A stretch of 64,000 nt of DNA from contig NZ_AP025667.1 of the NCBI RefSeq assembly GCF_022846655.1, positions 5,555,001-5,619,000 of the forward strand, written 5' to 3'. How positions within the stretch are numbered: the first letter of the stretch is position 1; each line of letters starts with the position of its first letter. A model generated the notes under the pieces. That model did no database searches and was not told where the DNA came from. It saw only the letters and a list, made by a program, of their open reading frames with translations. Made by a program: the position numbers and the translations under genes. Of this stretch, positions 35,559 to 45,100 are shown in pieces. This stretch comes from Streptomyces seoulensis (GTDB lineage: Bacteria > Actinomycetota > Actinomycetes > Streptomycetales > Streptomycetaceae).

Positions 35559-35900
35559 CTACTGCATGACGGCGACGGCGAGCGCACGGCGGGCGCGCAG
35601 GGAGGCGCGCTCCGCCCGGCGCTGCATCCGCCGGGCGGTGACCAGGCTCATGGCCCGGCGCTCCCGGTGGGCGTCCTGCAGGCGCTCGTGCATATGAGCA
35701 CGAGCCAAGGCTTCTGGGATGAGTTGCATCTCGCGGGTCCTGTTCGTCTGGCGCGAGCCTGTCACGCCACGGGTGTTGAGGTCTGGGGTCGCCGAGCCGG
35801 TGGGCTCGCTGGTGGACGGCTTCATCGGGGCCTGCTTCTTGGGGTCGTGCGTGAGGGGACGGTCGATCGTTCCTGCGGTGTTCATGCCTGCGACGTTCAT
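35559..35900 (-). CDS. Basic hypothetical protein coupled to wblC
   Basis: The 113-residue protein starts MNVAGMNTAGTIDRPLT and ends in a highly charged basic helix (MQRRAERASLRARRALAVA). No domain was recognised. Its ATG overlaps the wblC stop (ATGA), so it is made with WblC and should share its antibiotic-induced control. A second Met at codon 6 (35885) is an alternative start. The basic end suggests nucleic-acid or ribosome contact, which is inference. Confidence 0.65.
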   Translation of the reverse strand: MNVAGMNTAGTIDRPLTHDPKKQAPMKPSTSEPTGSATPDLNTRGVTGSRQTNRTREMQLIPEALARAHMHERLQDAHRERRAMSLVTARRMQRRAERASLRARRALAVAVMQ

Positions 35901-36265
35901 GCCGTGACCGGGTTCTTGCGCGGGCGGCCGCGGGGCCGCTTCCGGGCGACGACGACACCCTGGACGAAGAGCTCCCCGCCCCAGACGCCCCAGGGCTCGC
36001 GGCGCTCCTTGGCCCCGGCGAGGCAGGCCTCGACCAGCGGGCAGGTGCGGCAGAGCGACTTGGCGTACTCGACGTCGGCCGGCGACTCGGCGAAGAAGAC
36101 CTCCGGGTCGTAGGAACGGCAGGGGACGGGCACGCCGAGGTTCTCGATGGCGTCGTCGAGCGCGGTGAGCGCGGTGAGGGGGAGCAAGGCGGGGTCCTCC
36201 GTGGAGCCGAGCTGAGTGATCGCTTGGGAAGGCGGTACTGACGGGGCGTGCGCTTCGAGTTGCAC
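35897..36265 (-). CDS. wblC: WhiB7/WblC transcription factor
   Basis: The 122-residue WhiB-like protein has the four iron-sulfur Cys ligands at 49, 72, 75 and 81 (CRTCPLVEAC) and the GVWGGE turn at 93-98. A C-terminal AT-hook RPRGRPRK at 110-117 distinguishes WhiB7/WblC from other WhiB-like proteins. It works with the primary sigma factor to induce intrinsic resistance to ribosome-targeting antibiotics. The start is a GTG at 36265 with GAGGA eight to nine bases upstream. The 173-base stretch before it holds an attenuator-like hairpin, and a 107-codon ORF lies further upstream. Confidence 0.93.
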   Translation of the reverse strand: MQLEAHAPSVPPSQAITQLGSTEDPALLPLTALTALDDAIENLGVPVPCRSYDPEVFFAESPADVEYAKSLCRTCPLVEACLAGAKERREPWGVWGGELFVQGVVVARKRPRGRPRKNPVTA

Positions 36266-36380
36266 GGGGTGTTTTCCTCGTCTGGTCGTTCCGGCCGGTG
36301 GACCGGGTGTCGGCTGGGTACCGGGTTCTTTTGTTGTCCCGAGGCGCCTTCGGTTGTCGTCCCCGTTCGGGGAAAACAGA

Positions 36381-36415
36381 AGGGCCGCGGTTCCCGGATG
36401 GGGTTCCGCGGCCCT
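36381..36415 (-). terminator. Attenuator-like terminator in the wblC leader
   Basis: A ten-base-pair stem (36381-36390 with 36406-36415) continues after two mismatches with three G-C pairs. On the minus strand it is followed by TCTGTTTTCC, a real T-rich run. It lies 115 bases before the wblC start and 24 bases after the 107-codon ORF, so it must be passed for wblC to be transcribed. This fits the leader-ORF attenuation known for whiB7/wblC. Confidence 0.75.
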
Positions 36416-36438
36416 GAAGGCGCCTGCCTGATCGGCGA

Positions 36439-36762
36439 TCAGGCTGGATCACTCCAGGGTTCTGGCCCACGGAAGGCCCACATCTGGGGGTGCTGCGTCG
36501 TCTGCTTCCGGAATCCGGCACCGGCCGCCGCGAAGGCATAGGCGGCCTGCGCCTGTGCCTCTACCGCTGCCAGTGCCTTGGTCGGTCGCTCATTGCGCTC
36601 CCGGACAGGAAGGTCCGCGGAGAGCAGGGAGGAGACCGGAAGGGCGGCACGGATGCCGGACAGACCGGTGCCCTCGGAGGGCGCGCCGAGCATGCACAGG
36701 GAGACGGCCGGACGATCGGTCAGTTTGACCGGGCTGATGATGCTGGTCTCGATGCTGATCAC
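36439..36762 (-). CDS. 107-codon ORF in the wblC leader (possible regulatory uORF)
   Basis: A GTG at 36762 preceded by GAGAGGAGG at eight-base spacing opens a 107-codon frame, with third positions mostly G or C in its first half. The product has the N-terminus VISIETSIISPVKLTDRP and an Ala/Gln-rich middle (ALAAVEAQAQAAYAFAAAG), with no known domain. An eight-base-pair hairpin (36426-36444) overlaps its stop codon. It lies just upstream of the attenuator hairpin of wblC. It may be the translated leader that senses ribosome stalling, or an independent small protein gene. Confidence 0.6.
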   Translation of the reverse strand: MISIETSIISPVKLTDRPAVSLCMLGAPSEGTGLSGIRAALPVSSLLSADLPVRERNERPTKALAAVEAQAQAAYAFAAAGAGFRKQTTQHPQMWAFRGPEPWSDPA

Positions 36763-36790
36763 TGGGCTCGCCTCCTCTCGGCGTCTTGGG

Positions 36791-36808
36791 GACCGGTGAG
36801 AACCGGTC
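36791..36808 (-). other. Small perfect hairpin in the wblC leader region
   Basis: GACCGGT (36791-36797) and ACCGGTC (36802-36808) form a seven-base-pair stem with a four-base loop about 30 bases upstream of the 107-codon ORF start. It could be an RNA element or a protein site. Confidence 0.4.
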
Positions 36809-36871
36809 GTCGGTCAAAGAAGTACAGCACGGAATCACAGCCTTCGAGAAGGCCGCCGTTTCCGTGCCTAG

Positions 36872-36911
36872 AACCTATGGGGATTCCCGGCACGGGCGCA
36901 AACTATTTTTT
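36872..36911 (-). promoter_or_regulatory. Candidate wblC-operon promoter with AT-rich upstream element
   Basis: On the minus strand an AT-rich run AAAAAATAG (36911-36903) directly precedes TTGCGC (36901-36896), then after 18 bases TAGGTT (36877-36872). AT-rich DNA next to the -35 is the target of the WhiB7/WblC AT-hook at its own and target promoters. It overlaps the end of uvrD2. The assignment is inferred. Confidence 0.5.
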
Positions 36912-39128
36912 CGACGAGTTCGCATCAGTCGCACAAGCCTCGTTCCGCGGGTCCGTCCCGGCCTCCTGGCCTGCGCAGATGGCCAGTACGTCGGTGCCGT
37001 AGCGGCGCAGCTTGCGGTCCAGGACGCCGGGGATGCGGGAGAGTTCGGCGGCGCAGTCGGGACGGTTCTCGGCGATGGCCATCAGGGTCCGGTCGGTGAA
37101 GACGCAGAAGTCCGGCTGTCCGCTCTGTCCCGCTTCGACCGCCCGCCACTCCCGCAGCCGCTCGTACAGGCCCTCGTCCATGTCGGAGGGGCAGTCCTCA
37201 CAGCGCATCAGCTTCATCTCGCCCGCGTCGGTGAGGGTGCGGCCGCAGACCCGGCAGCGGGCCGGGGTGCGCTGGGCGCGCCGGGGTGCCGCCGGGAGGC
37301 CGCCCAGGGTGCCGCGCTCGACGCCGCCGGTGCCGGTCGCGGCGCGGCCCACGGTGGCGGTGGAGCCGGGGCGCAGTCCGTCGAGGAAGCGGCTCGGCCT
37401 GCGGCCCGCCCTGCCGCCGGGTGAGCGGGCCAGCGACCAGGAGAGGTGGAGCCGTTCCCGCGCACGGGTGACGCCCACATAGAGGAGGCGGCGCTCCTCC
37501 TCGATCTGTTCGTCGGTCTTGGCGTAGCTGATCGGCAGCATGCCCTCGGCGACGCCGACCAGGAAGACGGCGTCCCACTCCAGGCCCTTGGCGGCGTGCA
37601 GGGAGGCGAGGGTGACGCCCTGGACGGTCGGGGCGTGCTGGGCACCGGCACGCTCGTCCAGCTCCGCGACCAGGTCGCCCAGGGTGGCCTTGGGGTGGGC
37701 GGCGGCGAAGTCGTGGGCGAGGGCGACCAGGGCGGCCAGCGACTCCCAGCGCTCCCGGACGGCGCCGGAGCCCGCCGGGGGCGCGCTGGTCCAGCCCTCG
37801 CCGGAGAGCACGGCGCGGACCTGGGAGGGCAGGTCGACCGCCTCGTCCAGCAGGGAGTCGTTGCCGCCGAAGCGGGCCGCGGCGCGCAGGGCGACGCCCG
37901 CCTTGCGCACCTCGGGCCGGTCGAAGAAGCGCTCGGCGCCGCGCAGTTGGTAGGGGACGCCGGCGTCGGCGAGGGCCTGTTCGTAGGTCTCGGACTGGGA
38001 GTTGGTGCGGAACAGGACGGCGATCTCGGAGGCCGGGGTCCCGGCGGCGATCAGCTCGCGGATGCGGCGGGCGGCGCCCTCGGCCTCGGCGGGCTCGTCG
38101 GTGTACTCGGTGTAGACGGGTTCGGGGCCCTGGGTGCGCTGGGAGACCAGTTCCAGCCGGTGGTCGGCGGCGCGGCCGTGGGCCTGGGCGAGCAGGCCGT
38201 TGGCGAGGCGCACCACCTGGGGGGTGGAGCGGTAGTCGCGGACCAGCTTGACGACGGTGGCGCCGGGATGGCGGAGCCGGAAGTCGAGAAGATGGTCGGG
38301 CGTTGCTCCCGTGAACGAGTAGATGGTCTGGCTGGCGTCCCCGACGACGCACAGGCTGTCGCGGTCGCCGAGCCAGAGTTCGAGCAGGCGCTGCTGGAGG
38401 GGGCTGACGTCCTGGTACTCGTCCACGACGAAGTGCTGGTACTGGGCGCGTACCTGGTCGGCGATGTCGTGCCGGTCCTGGAGGACGGCGACGGTGAGCA
38501 GCAGCACGTCCTCGAAGTCGATGACGGCGCGGTCGCGCTTGAGGTTCTCGTAGGCCGCGTAGACGTGGGCGGTCTCGGCCGGGTCGCGCGGGGTCTCGCG
38601 GCCCGCCTTCACGGCCGCGTACGGATAGTCGGCCGGGACGGTCTGGGTGACCTTGCACCATTCGATCTCGGCGGTCGTGTCCCGCAGCTCGCCCCGGTCC
38701 AGGCGGAGCCCGCAGGCGGCGGCCGCGTCGGCGACCAACTGGATCTTGCGGTCGACCAGCCGGGGCATGCCGCCGCCGATCGCTTTCGGCCAGAAGTACT
38801 GGAGCTGGCGGAGCGCGGCGGAGTGGAAGGTGCGGGCCTGCACGCCCTGGGCGCCGAGTTGGCGCAGCCGGCCGCGCATCTCGCCCGCGGCGCGGTTGGT
38901 GAAGGTGACGGCGAGCACGCTGGAGGGCGTCAGGAGGCCCGAGCGCACCCCGTAGGCGATCCGGTGGGTGATCGCGCGGGTCTTGCCCGTGCCCGCTCCG
39001 GCCAGGACGCACACCGGCCCGTGCAGGGCGGTGGCGACCTCGCGCTGCTCGGGGTCGAGCCCTTCGAGCACCGCGTCGGCCGTGTCCGGGGTCCGCGGGA
39101 AGAGGGGGGAGGGCGTTGCTGCTGTCAC
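36903..39128 (-). CDS. uvrD2: ATP-dependent DNA helicase UvrD2 (HRDC and tetracysteine type)
   Basis: The 741-residue superfamily 1 helicase has Walker A AGAGTGKT, motif Ia TFTNRAAGEM, motif II DEYQD, motif III SQTIYSFTGATPDHLL and motif V/VI parts LASLHAAKGLEWD and YVGVTRARERLHLSW. A tetracysteine (CRVC and CEDC, about residues 600-630) and a C-terminal HRDC domain follow (about 645-715). This is the layout of actinobacterial UvrD2. I chose the GTG at 39128, although the frame is open to 39239. It is divergent from mrx1; DNA repair or replication roles are expected. Confidence 0.93.
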   Translation of the reverse strand: MTAATPSPLFPRTPDTADAVLEGLDPEQREVATALHGPVCVLAGAGTGKTRAITHRIAYGVRSGLLTPSSVLAVTFTNRAAGEMRGRLRQLGAQGVQARTFHSAALRQLQYFWPKAIGGGMPRLVDRKIQLVADAAAACGLRLDRGELRDTTAEIEWCKVTQTVPADYPYAAVKAGRETPRDPAETAHVYAAYENLKRDRAVIDFEDVLLLTVAVLQDRHDIADQVRAQYQHFVVDEYQDVSPLQQRLLELWLGDRDSLCVVGDASQTIYSFTGATPDHLLDFRLRHPGATVVKLVRDYRSTPQVVRLANGLLAQAHGRAADHRLELVSQRTQGPEPVYTEYTDEPAEAEGAARRIRELIAAGTPASEIAVLFRTNSQSETYEQALADAGVPYQLRGAERFFDRPEVRKAGVALRAAARFGGNDSLLDEAVDLPSQVRAVLSGEGWTSAPPAGSGAVRERWESLAALVALAHDFAAAHPKATLGDLVAELDERAGAQHAPTVQGVTLASLHAAKGLEWDAVFLVGVAEGMLPISYAKTDEQIEEERRLLYVGVTRARERLHLSWSLARSPGGRAGRRPSRFLDGLRPGSTATVGRAATGTGGVERGTLGGLPAAPRRAQRTPARCRVCGRTLTDAGEMKLMRCEDCPSDMDEGLYERLREWRAVEAGQSGQPDFCVFTDRTLMAIAENRPDCAAELSRIPGVLDRKLRRYGTDVLAICAGQEAGTDPRNEACATDANSSKK

Positions 39129-39245
39129 ACAGCCATGCTGCCAGGTCGTCCGGGAACACCGCGTCGGTTGTCCACAGGCGGGCCCTGATAGTCGTTTTAA
39201 TGCGGCGGGTGTCACAGCGGTCGGTGCGGCGGGGGTCACATCCGT

Positions 39246-39272
39246 GGGAATTCATGCCCGGTCCCGCACGTT
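39246..39272 (+). promoter_or_regulatory. Sigma-R promoter of the mycoredoxin gene
   Basis: GGGAAT at 39246-39251 is followed after exactly 18 bases by GTT at 39270-39272. This is identical in pattern to the sigR promoter. It lies 53 bases before the mrx1 ATG. Confidence 0.92.
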
Positions 39273-39325
39273 TGCCCTGTGCACGACGTTGAGACGTACC
39301 CCCGGCCGCCTGAGGAGCGCGAGAC

Positions 39326-39583
39326 ATGCAGGGCACTGTGACGATGTACAGCACGACCTGGTGCGGATACTGCCGCCGCCTGAAGGGCCAGCTCGACCGG
39401 GAGGGCATCCCCTTCACCGAGATCAACATCGAGCACGACCCGGAGTCGGCCGCGTTCGTGGAGAAGGCGAACGACGGCAACCAGACGGTCCCGACCGTGC
39501 GCGTCGTCCCCTCCGGTGATGGCCCCGAGGTCGTCATGACCAACCCGAGCCTCGCCCAGGTGAAGCAGGCGCTCGGCGCCTGA
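39326..39583 (+). CDS. mrx1: Mycoredoxin (glutaredoxin-like, mycothiol-dependent)
   Basis: The 85-residue glutaredoxin-fold protein has the active site CGYC at 13-16 (STTWCGYCRR) and the cis-Pro motif TVPTV near residue 55. Mycoredoxins reduce mixed disulfides with mycothiol in actinobacteria. The sigma-R promoter upstream fits its known place in the thiol-stress regulon. It is divergent from uvrD2 and convergent with nudC. Confidence 0.93.
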   Translation: MQGTVTMYSTTWCGYCRRLKGQLDREGIPFTEINIEHDPESAAFVEKANDGNQTVPTVRVVPSGDGPEVVMTNPSLAQVKQALGA

Positions 39584-39594
39584 CCCCGGTGACA

Positions 39595-39643
39595 CGCGAG
39601 AACCCCGGCAGCCCGTGGACAGGGCGGCCGGGGTTTTCTCGCG
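39595..39643. terminator. Bidirectional terminator between mrx1 and nudC
   Basis: CCCCGGC (39603-39609) pairs with GCCGGGG (39627-39633). The outer arms CGCGAGAA and TTCTCGCG also pair, with a two-base TT bulge. On the plus strand the inner stem is followed by TTTT, an intrinsic terminator for mrx1. Confidence 0.75.
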
Positions 39644-39644
39644 T

Positions 39645-40589
39645 CTAGAAGGCGCTCCGGGTCGGCAGCGGCTTGCCGTACCACAGCTCGATCAGCCGGG
39701 CGGCGATCGAGATGCCGTAGGGCGGCAGGACCTCGCCGGACTCGAAGGCCGCGCCCAGTTCGTCACGGGAGAACCAGCGGGCCTCCTCGATCTCCTCGCC
39801 GTCGGCGTCGATCTCGGTGGAGGTGGCGTGGGCGAAGAAGCCCAGCATCAGGCTGGACGGGAAGGGCCAGGGCTGGCTGGCGATGTACTCGACCTCGCCG
39901 ACGGTGATGCCCGCCTCCTCGAACACCTCGCGGCGCACCGACTGCTCGATGGACTCGCCGGGCTCGACGAAGCCGGCGAGCGTGGAGAAGCGGCCCTCGG
40001 GCCAGTGCACCTGGCGGCCGAGCAGGATGCGGTCCTGTCCGTCGGTGACCGCCATGATCACGGCCGGGTCGGTGCGCGGGTAGTGCTCGGCGCCGCACGC
40101 CTGGCACCGGCGGATGTGCCCGGCGGCGGCGATGACGGTGCGCTCGCCGCAGCGGGAGCAGAAGCGGTGGGTGCGCTGCCAGTTCTCCAGGCCGACCGCG
40201 TGCACCATCAGCCCGGCGTCGCGCGGGGAGAGCAGCAGCCCCGCCTCGCGCAGTCCGGCGGGGCGGGCGGACTGGTCGATACGGCCGGGCAGCGAGTCCT
40301 TCTGGAGCGCGAAGTAGCTGACGCCGTCCTCGTCCTCGCCCAGGAAGTAGCGGTGGGCCTCGGTCAGGGGGGCCTCGAAGGAGGGGGTCATGACGAGCTC
40401 GGTACGCCCGTCGGGCGTCTCGTCGATGAGCACCTGGCCGCCGGAGACCACGAAGCAGCGGGTCGAGGGGTGGCTCCACGCCGCCGCGAGCCAGGCTTCG
40501 TCGAGCCGGTGGTGGGCGGCTCGGTCGATGCCGCTCGGGGCGGTGAGCGAGATGGGTCGGTCAGCGGTGTGGTCGGTCCGGGTGGTCAC
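39645..40589 (-). CDS. nudC: NAD(+) diphosphatase NudC
   Basis: The 314-residue Nudix enzyme has a zinc ribbon FCSRCGERT...RRCQACG, a Nudix box beginning GFVEPGESIEQSVRREVFEE, and the NudC-specific motif SQPWPFPSSLM. It splits NAD(H) and NAD-capped RNA 5' ends. The GTG at 40589 with GGAAG nearby gives VTTRTDHTADRP. The gene lies downstream of the M20 peptidase gene on the same strand with a 155-base gap. Confidence 0.95.
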   Translation of the reverse strand: MTTRTDHTADRPISLTAPSGIDRAAHHRLDEAWLAAAWSHPSTRCFVVSGGQVLIDETPDGRTELVMTPSFEAPLTEAHRYFLGEDEDGVSYFALQKDSLPGRIDQSARPAGLREAGLLLSPRDAGLMVHAVGLENWQRTHRFCSRCGERTVIAAAGHIRRCQACGAEHYPRTDPAVIMAVTDGQDRILLGRQVHWPEGRFSTLAGFVEPGESIEQSVRREVFEEAGITVGEVEYIASQPWPFPSSLMLGFFAHATSTEIDADGEEIEEARWFSRDELGAAFESGEVLPPYGISIAARLIELWYGKPLPTRSAF

Positions 40590-40744
40590 GGGTGCTTCCA
40601 ACTCCCCCAATGGAACGGTTCGGTTCGGCGGGCGGTTCGGCGGGACGTGGGACAGGGGCACCGCGGCCGGGGCGGGGGTGGCCGGGCCGGGCGGTCCTTC
40701 CAGTGTGCCCGGCTCGCGGTGCCGTTCCCGAACGGCGGGTTTCC

Positions 40745-42148
40745 TCAGGGGGCGGGGCGCCAGTTCTCGGCGAGGTCGCTCCACAGGTGGGCGCTGGTCT
40801 CGACGCCCTTGAACAGCAGGTCCAGCTCGACCTTCTCGTTCGGGGCGTGCCAGCCGTCGGAGGGGACGGAGATGCCGAGGAAGAGAACCGGGGCGCCGAG
40901 GACCTCCTGGAGGTCGGCGGCGGGGCCGGAGCCTCCTTCGCGGGTGAAGCGGACCGGAGCCTTGAAGGCGCGGCCCATCGCGCGGGCCACGGACTTCAGC
41001 GCGGGGTGGTCGAGCGGGGTGAGGCAGGGCCGCGTTCCGGGGCTGAACTCGGTCTCCAGCCGGATCCCGGCGGGCGCCTGCCGCTCGGCCCAGTCGCGCA
41101 CGGCCTTCTCGACGGTGCCGAGGTCCTGGCCGGCGACCAGCCGGAAGGAGAGCTTCACCACGGCCGAGGAAGGGATGATCGTCTTGCTTCCGGCGCCCTG
41201 GTAACCGCCGCCGATGCCGTTGACCTCGGCGGTCGGGCGGGCCCAGATCCGCTCCAGGGTGCTGTACCCGGCCTCGCCGTGGGCGGCGTGGGACTTGGCG
41301 GTGCGCAGCCACTCGGCCTCGTCGAAGGGCAGCTCGGCGAAGAGTTCGCGCTCGCGCTCGGTCAGCTCCACGACGCCGTCGTAGAAGCCGGGGACGGCCA
41401 CGCGCCCGTGCTCGTCGTGCAGGGCGGCGACCAGGCGGGCTGCGGCGGTGGCCGGGTTCGGCACGGCGCCGCCGAAGGAGCCGGAGTGGATGTCCTGGTC
41501 GGGGCCGTACAGCCGGATCTCGCACTCGGCGAGGCCGCGCATGCCGGTGCAGACCGTGGGGGTGTCCTCGGACCACATGCCGGTGTCGGAGACGATCACG
41601 GCGTCGGCGGCGAGCCGGTCGGCGTTCGCCTCGACCAGGGCGCGGAAGTTCGGGGAGCCGGACTCCTCCTCGCCCTCGATCAGCAGCTTGAGGTGGACGG
41701 CGGGGGCGGTGCGGCCGGTCGCGGCGAGGTGCGCGCGGACGCCGAGTGTGTGGAAGAACACCTGGCCCTTGTCATCGGCGGCACCGCGCGCGTAAAGGCG
41801 GTTGCCGCGTACGACGGGCTCGAAGGGGTCGGTGTCCCAGCCGTCCTCGCGGGCGGCGGGCTGGACGTCGTGGTGGCCGTAGACCAGCACGGTGGGGGCC
41901 CCGGGGTCGTCCGAGGGCCATTCGGCGTAGACGGCCGGGGCACCGGCGGTGGGCCAGACCTCGACCGCCGGGAAGCCCGTTTCGGTGAGTTTCGCGGCGA
42001 GCCAGTCCGCGCTGCGCCGGACATCGGGGGCGTGCTCCGGCTGGGCGGACACGGACGGGATGCGCAGCCACGCGGCGAGGTCGTCGAGGAAGGCGGCGCG
42101 GTGCCGGTCGATGTACGCGTGGACGGCGCTGTCCGGGGTCTGGCTCAT
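40745..42148 (-). CDS. M20-family metallopeptidase (dipeptidase)
   Basis: The 467-residue enzyme has the M20 di-zinc motifs: GHHDVQP, GAADDKG (bridging Asp), EGEEESGS (catalytic Glu pair), SDTGMWSEDTP and, near the end, a His in GWHAPNEK. The lid domain carries the DIHSGSFGGAV segment typical of dipeptidases of the CNDP/PepV type. The start at 42148 (MSQTPDSAVHAYI) leaves 10 bases after adnB; the frame is open to 42199, which would overlap adnB. It is probably co-transcribed with adnAB, though a functional link is not evident. Confidence 0.92.
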   Translation of the reverse strand: MSQTPDSAVHAYIDRHRAAFLDDLAAWLRIPSVSAQPEHAPDVRRSADWLAAKLTETGFPAVEVWPTAGAPAVYAEWPSDDPGAPTVLVYGHHDVQPAAREDGWDTDPFEPVVRGNRLYARGAADDKGQVFFHTLGVRAHLAATGRTAPAVHLKLLIEGEEESGSPNFRALVEANADRLAADAVIVSDTGMWSEDTPTVCTGMRGLAECEIRLYGPDQDIHSGSFGGAVPNPATAAARLVAALHDEHGRVAVPGFYDGVVELTERERELFAELPFDEAEWLRTAKSHAAHGEAGYSTLERIWARPTAEVNGIGGGYQGAGSKTIIPSSAVVKLSFRLVAGQDLGTVEKAVRDWAERQAPAGIRLETEFSPGTRPCLTPLDHPALKSVARAMGRAFKAPVRFTREGGSGPAADLQEVLGAPVLFLGISVPSDGWHAPNEKVELDLLFKGVETSAHLWSDLAENWRPAP

Positions 42149-42158
42149 GCTCACGAGC

Positions 42159-45100
42159 CTATCGGCCCGCACGGACATCCTCGGCGGGCGGTTCGTCACA
42201 CTCGGGCGTCCCCGTCGCCCCGGTTCGCTCCCCTTCGAGCAGTCGCGCCAGCTCCTGGCGGCCGGGCAGCCGGTCCGGACGGTCGACCTCGCCGGTGCGC
42301 ACGTACAGGAACGCGGCCGTGACCGATTCGGGCGGGATGCCCTGCTGCTCGGCCCAGGCCAGCCGGTAGACGGCGAGCTGGAGCGGGTCGGCGCTGCGGG
42401 TGCGGCCGGTCTTCCAGTCGAGGATCTCGTACGTGGCGTCGTCGCCGTCGCCGTCCTTGTAGACGGCGTCGATCCGGCCGCGTACGACCCGGCCCGCGAG
42501 GGTGAGCTGTACGGGGACCTCGACGCGGTAGGGCGTGCGCCGGGCGTACTCGGTGCGCTCGAAGGCTTCCTTGAGGGCTTCGAGGTCGGCCTCGTCGGCG
42601 ATCTCCGCGTCGGTGCCGGGCAGCTCGTCCGGCTCCAGCAGGGGCAGCGTCAGCTCCTCGTAGCGGGACTCGACCCAGGCGTGGAACCGGGTGCCACGGC
42701 GCGCGGCGGGCTGCGGGGGGCGTGGCATGGGGCGCGCGAGTTCCTGCGCGAGCCCGTCCGGGTCCTCGGCCAGCCGGAGCATCTGGGTGGCGGTGAGGAC
42801 GGCGGGCAGCGGCACCTCGGTGACGCTGCGCCTGACGCGCATGAGCTCCCCGGCGAGGGCGTCGAGGTCCCGGTCCCAGGAGGCGACGGCGCGGGCCTCC
42901 TCCGGGGTGAGGCGGGGTTCGGGCTCGACGGGGGCGGCCTGGTGGGGGACGGGGAGCGTGGGGCGGTCGGCGCTCAGGGAGTCCCAGTCGCCGGGCTCGT
43001 CCAGGGCGTCGTACGGGTCCTCGTCGTCCGGGGGCGCGGTGGGCCAGTCGGGGTCGTCGTACGGGACGGGGGCCGCGGCGGGCGGTGTGAGGAGGTGGGC
43101 GCGGACGGTACGGGCGGCCCGGTGGCGGCGTTCGAAGGCCGTGGCGTCCAGGGGCAGCGGCCAGGCCTGCTCGGCGGTGCCGGTGTGCAGTGCGGGGTTC
43201 TCCTCGCCCTCTTCCGGGGCGTCCGCCCACACCTCGGTCTCGCCGTACCCGGCGGCGCAGTGGTCGTGCAGGGCCGTCAGGAAGTCGGAGGGGCCGCGCG
43301 GCTTCTTCTGGCTGGGCCCCCACCAGTGGCCGGAGCCGAGGAGGAGGGAGCGGGGGCGGGTGAAGGTGACGTAGCCGAGGCGGAGCTCCTCGGTGTGCTG
43401 GTGCTCCTTCATGGCCTCGTGGAAGCCCTTGACGCCCTTGGCGTCCCAGGAGTCCACGTCGGGCAGGGTGGCGGTGTCGCCGCGCAGGGCGTGCGGGAGC
43501 ACCTTGGCCTGCGCGGTCCACTTCTCGCGCCCCTGGGCGCTGGGGAAGGTGCCGCCCACCAGGCCGGGGACGGCGACCACGTCCCACTCCAGCCCCTTGG
43601 ACTTGTGCGCGGTGAGCACCTTGACGGTGTTCTCGCCGCCGGGCAGGGCGTTGTCGAGGCCCTTCTCGTACTGGGCGGCGGTGCGCAGGAAGGCGAGGAA
43701 GGCGAGCAGGGTGGCCTCGCCGTCGCCGGCGGCGAAGGAGGCTGCCACGTCGAGGAAGTTCGACAGGGTCTCGCGGCGGCGGGCGGCGAGCGCGTGCGGG
43801 GACGCCGACAGCTCGACCTCCAGGCCGGTGACGGCGAGCACGCGGTGCAGCACGTCCATCAGGGGGTCGGACAGGCTGCGGCGCAGGTCGCGCAGTTCGG
43901 CGGCGAGGCGGGCGAAGCGCACGCGCGCGTCCGGGGAGAACGGCAGGTCGTCCTCGTGGCCGTCCGTGCCGAAGGAGGTCTCCAGGAAGGTGTCCAGGGC
44001 GTCCGCGAGCGAGGTCACCTCGGAGGGGTCGACGCCCTCGACGGCTTCGGCGAGCCTGCGGTCGGGGTCGTCGGCGCCGTCCACGCGCGCGTGGGCGACG
44101 AGCAGCCGGGCGCGGCGGCCGAGCAGGGCCAGGTCGCGCGGTCCGATGCGCCAGCGCGGGCCGGTGAGCAGCCGGACCAGGGCGGCGTTGGCGCCGGGGT
44201 CCTGGAGCACCTCGCAGACGGCGACCAGGTCGGCGACCTCGGGCAGGTGCAGCAGCCCGGACAGGCCGACGACCTCGACGGGCACGTCACGGGCGACCAG
44301 CGCGCCCTGGATCTCGGCGAAGTCGGTGGCCGTGCGGCACAGGACGGCGATCTCGCCGGGCGGGGTCCCGGTGCGCACGAGGTGGGCGAGGGAGTCGGCG
44401 AGCCAGTCGATCTCCTCGGCGTGGGTGGGCAGCAGGGCGCAGCGGACCAGCCCGTCGCGTTCGGCGCCGGGGGCGGGGCGCAGCGCCTCCACGCCCGCGT
44501 GCATGGCGCGCAGGGGCTCGGCGAGGCCGTTGGCGAGGTCGAGGAGGCGGCCGCCGCTGCGCCGGTTCTCGCTGAGCGCCTGCCGGGTGGCGGGGGTGCC
44601 GTCGGCGCGGGCGAAGTGCTCGGGGAAGTCGTCCAGGTTGGCGACGGAGGCGCCGCGCCAGCCGTAGATGGCCTGGCAGGGGTCGCCGACGGCGGTGACG
44701 GGGTGGCCGGTGCCCTCGCCGAACAGGCCCGCGAGCAGGACGCGCTGGGCGACGGAGGTGTCCTGGTACTCGTCCAGCAGGACGACCCGGAACTCCTCGC
44801 GCAGCAGACGGCCGACCTCGGGGATGCGGGCGAGGCGGGCCGACAGGGCGATCTGGTCACCGAAGTCGAGCAGGTCGCGGGCGCGCTTGGCGGCCCGGTA
44901 GCGCTGGACGAGCCCGGCGAGCTCCCCGCGCGCGGCCAGCGTCTCCGGGACCTTGCGCAGGTCGGCGTTGCTGAGCTTGACGCCGCCGAGGGTGGTCAGC
45001 AGGTCCGCGTCCCAGGCGCGCAGTTCCTCGGGGTCGACCAGGTGCTCGGACAGCTCGGAGTCGAGCGCGAGCAGGTCGGTGACGAGGTCGGCGAAGGAGC

